Source: an uncultured Leptolyngbya sp.
GTDB lineage: Bacteria; Cyanobacteriota; Cyanobacteriia; Phormidesmidales; Phormidesmidaceae
NCBI GenBank assembly: GCA_937899365.1
Contig: CALBPH010000624.1
Coordinates: 1-6,796, forward strand
Length of the DNA: 6,796 nucleotides
Direction: 5' to 3'
Both the position numbers and the translations under genes were made by a program. Positions 5,700-6,796 of this stretch are shown here, piece by piece; position 1 is the first letter of the stretch; the number at the start of each line of letters is the position of its first letter. Under the pieces are notes generated by a model. That model was not told the origin of the DNA. It ran no database searches and saw only the letters and a list, made by a program, of their open reading frames with translations.

Positions 5700-6414
5700 A
5701 AGATCCTCCCACAATTGTGCCAATTGGCTCCCCAGACATGGCACGTTGAATGTTGCCATCAACGGCTAGGTTAAACACCATGATGGGGATGTTGTTATCT
5801 TTACACAGAGCAATGGCCGTACCGTCCATGACTTTAAGATCTTTCGCTAGAACATGGCTGTAGGTCAAGCTGGTATAGCGCTTTGCCTCAGGGTTAGTGC
5901 TGGGATCGCTATCATAAACGCCATCCACTTTAGTGGCCTTGAGCAATACTTCAGCACTGATTTCAGCGGCACGCAGGGCGGCGGTGGTGTCGGTGGTAAA
6001 GAAAGGATTACCCGATCCCGCGCCAAAAATTACCACCCGTTTCTTCTCTAAATGGCGAATGGCTCGCCGCCGGATGTAAGGTTCGGCCATTTCCTGCATG
6101 GAGATGGCAGTTTGTACTCGCGTGGGTACTTCGATCCGCTCTAGGGCATCTTGCAGCGTCATGGCATTCATGACGGTGGCTAGCATACCAATGTAATCGG
6201 CGGTGGCCCGATCCATGCCAGAGGCCGCCCCCTTGACTCCTCGAAAAATGTTGCCACCGCCCACGACAACGGCAATTTCCACGCCTTGCTCGACGGTAGC
6301 AGCAATTTCCTTAGCGATGGCATCTTCTATTTTTGGATCTATGCCGTAGGCGAGTTCGCCCATTAAAGCTTCGCCGCTGAGTTTGAGGAGGACGCGCTTG
6401 TAGGTATTGCCCAT
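5686..6414 (-). CDS. pyrH: Uridylate kinase (UMP kinase)
   Basis: PyrH phosphorylates UMP to UDP with ATP, the first step from de novo UMP to UTP and CTP; bacterial forms are cytoplasmic homohexamers of the amino-acid-kinase fold. The product has 242 residues, the normal size. Visible motifs are KRVLLKLSGEALMG (6-19), the glycine-rich VVVGGGNIFRG (49-59), DRATADYIGMLATVMNA (68-84) of the UMP pocket, FGAGSGNPFFTTDTTAALRA (130-149), and LLKATKVDGVYDSDP (157-171) at the ATP side. The start is ATG at 6414 (MGNTYKRVLLKLSGE), the standard N-terminus. An upstream TTG at 6558 would add 48 residues unlike any PyrH and run into the divergent gene. No Shine-Dalgarno is seen. pyrH is first in a pyrH-frr unit, an order common in bacteria, and is divergent from the kinase-like gene at 6550. 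Confidence 0.97.
   Translation of the reverse strand: MGNTYKRVLLKLSGEALMGELAYGIDPKIEDAIAKEIAATVEQGVEIAVVVGGGNIFRGVKGAASGMDRATADYIGMLATVMNAMTLQDALERIEVPTRVQTAISMQEMAEPYIRRRAIRHLEKKRVVIFGAGSGNPFFTTDTTAALRAAEISAEVLLKATKVDGVYDSDPSTNPEAKRYTSLTYSHVLAKDLKVMDGTAIALCKDNNIPIMVFNLAVDGNIQRAMSGEPIGTIVGGSCEVS
5704..5710 (-). promoter_or_regulatory. Strong ribosome-binding site of frr inside pyrH
   Basis: GGGAGGA on the - strand lies 4-5 nt before the frr GTG and inside the last codons of pyrH. It is the best Shine-Dalgarno in the window. It fixes the unusual GTG start and suggests coupling, since ribosomes finishing pyrH cover the frr initiation site. Confidence 0.8.
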
Positions 6415-6450
6415 GCGATATGACTGTTTTAGTGACTGAATTTCCCCATC

Positions 6451-6479
6451 AAGATAGCAGTCTAAGGGTGTTTGGGAAA
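6451..6479 (-). promoter_or_regulatory. Possible pyrH-frr promoter
   Basis: On the - strand an extended -10, TGCTATCTT (TATCTT at 6456-6451), lies 17 nt after a weak -35 TTTCCC (6479-6474). The predicted start near 6444 gives a leader of about 30 nt. The -35 matches consensus at only three positions. Confidence 0.28.
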
Positions 6480-6484
6480 CCGCA

Positions 6485-6515
6485 TTGAAAAAGGACGCAG
6501 TGTACGATTTACAAT
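6485..6515 (+). promoter_or_regulatory. Possible promoter of the phytol/dolichol-kinase-like gene
   Basis: TTGAAA (6485-6490) and TACAAT (6510-6515) are reasonable boxes but 19 nt apart. They would start transcription near 6522, about 28 nt before the ATG at 6550. They lie back to back with the candidate pyrH promoter in the 135-bp divergent spacer. Confidence 0.3.
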
Positions 6516-6549
6516 CGCGTTGGGTGTTCCACGCAAATGTACGTAACAA

Positions 6550-6796
6550 ATGAGTCAACTGGAGACTGGGTTAGCCGTATACGGCTGGCAGGTGGGGCTG
6601 GTGCTGGCCTGGCTGATGCTGATTGGGGGGGCATCTGAAGGCGCTAGACGGCTGGGGTATGGGCCTGAAATCACACGCAAAATCGTTCACATTGGGGCGG
6701 GCCATGTCATTTTATTGGCCTGGTGGTTAAGGCTGCCGGCTTGGATGGGGTGGCGGCGGCCGTGGTCTTCGCCGGGGTTGCCCTACTGTCTTGTCG
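6550..6796 (+). CDS. Phytol/dolichol kinase family membrane protein, N-terminal part, frameshifted as read
   Basis: Translation from the ATG at 6550 gives a hydrophobic first helix (WQVGLVLAWLMLIGG, residues 13-27), then EITRKIVHIGAGHVILLAWW (40-59). The RKIVHIGAG block is characteristic of the VTE5/SEC59-type CTP-dependent polyprenol kinase family; cyanobacterial members include the phytol kinase that recycles phytol for tocopherol synthesis. After PAWMG (63-67) the frame changes character to WRRPWSSPG, an unlikely membrane sequence. The -1-shifted frame continues as AAAVVFAGVALLSC, a good membrane helix. One extra G in the GGGG run at 6747-6750 would restore MGVAAAVVF. So either a base is missing from the read or the gene is broken. 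The rest of the gene is outside the window. No Shine-Dalgarno is visible. Family assignment is fairly confident; substrate (phytol or another prenol) is inferred. Confidence 0.72.
   Translation, partial: MSQLETGLAVYGWQVGLVLAWLMLIGGASEGARRLGYGPEITRKIVHIGAGHVILLAWWLRLPAWMGWRRPWSSPGLPYCLV

Noticed and set aside
5700..5762. 21-residue N-terminal extension of frr from an ATG
   Set aside because: It only reads the pyrH C-terminal coding region in another frame. The GTG with a strong ribosome-binding site gives the standard 185-residue RRF.
6501..6513. NtcA- or LexA-like site TGTACGATTTACA between pyrH and the kinase-like gene
   Set aside because: The GTA/TAC half-sites are only 5 nt apart rather than the 8 expected for NtcA, and the match to the LexA box is poor.
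6415..6558. 48-residue N-terminal extension of pyrH from a TTG start
   Set aside because: MGNTYKRVLLKLSGE at 6414 is the normal PyrH N-terminus. The extension is unlike the family and overlaps the divergent gene start.
1..6796. CRISPR array, insertion sequence, tRNA or rRNA, prophage
   Set aside because: I saw no regularly spaced direct repeats, transposase motifs, terminal inverted repeats with target duplications, cloverleaf-like segments or phage proteins.

Overview
This 6.8 kb window looks like an ordinary piece of cyanobacterial chromosome. The evidence is two perfect HIP1 octamers (GCGATCGC at 1607 and 4790), a 62-residue zinc-ribbon protein of a type I associate with cyanobacteria, a geranylgeranyl-reductase-family flavoprotein, a phytol/dolichol-kinase-like membrane protein, and cyanobacterial-looking RlmN, RRF and UMP kinase sequences. 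Several genes lack a Shine-Dalgarno sequence, which is also common in cyanobacteria. The species cannot be named from the sequence. I see no phage genes, insertion sequence, CRISPR array, tRNA or rRNA, and no obvious defence or other new multi-gene system.

Layout: the window opens in the C-terminal end of a rhomboid-family membrane protein (+ strand, 1-195). Only 7 bp away, and convergent with it, is a small secreted protein with a DUF2135/YfaP-like domain (203-895, - strand). Divergent from that gene is a stomatin-type SPFH membrane protein (1070-1888, + strand), followed by rlmN (2058-3116, + strand). A likely bidirectional terminator (about 3123-3156) separates rlmN from a convergent zinc-ribbon gene (3184-3372, - strand) that has a good promoter (3403-3431). 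A hairpin-rich, partly AT-rich gap of 423 bp follows. The rest of the - strand reads pyrH (UMP kinase) to frr (ribosome recycling factor), overlapping by 14 bp, and then a geranylgeranyl-reductase-family gene behind its own leader. On the + strand, divergent from pyrH, a phytol/dolichol-kinase-family gene starts at 6550 and runs off the window. As written it is frameshifted at a G run near 6747-6750.

Functionally, rlmN (23S rRNA methylation), frr (ribosome recycling) and pyrH (pyrimidine nucleotide supply) are translation and nucleotide housekeeping. The reductase and the kinase-like gene flank pyrH-frr, and both belong to families acting on prenol chains (geranylgeranyl reduction and phytol phosphorylation, feeding chlorophyll and tocopherol). 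That pairing is the most suggestive functional context here, but it is an inference. Several gene starts are placed downstream of the longest open frame, because family alignment and ribosome-binding sites favour the shorter forms (DUF2135 at 895, reductase at 4926, frr GTG at 5699, pyrH at 6414).
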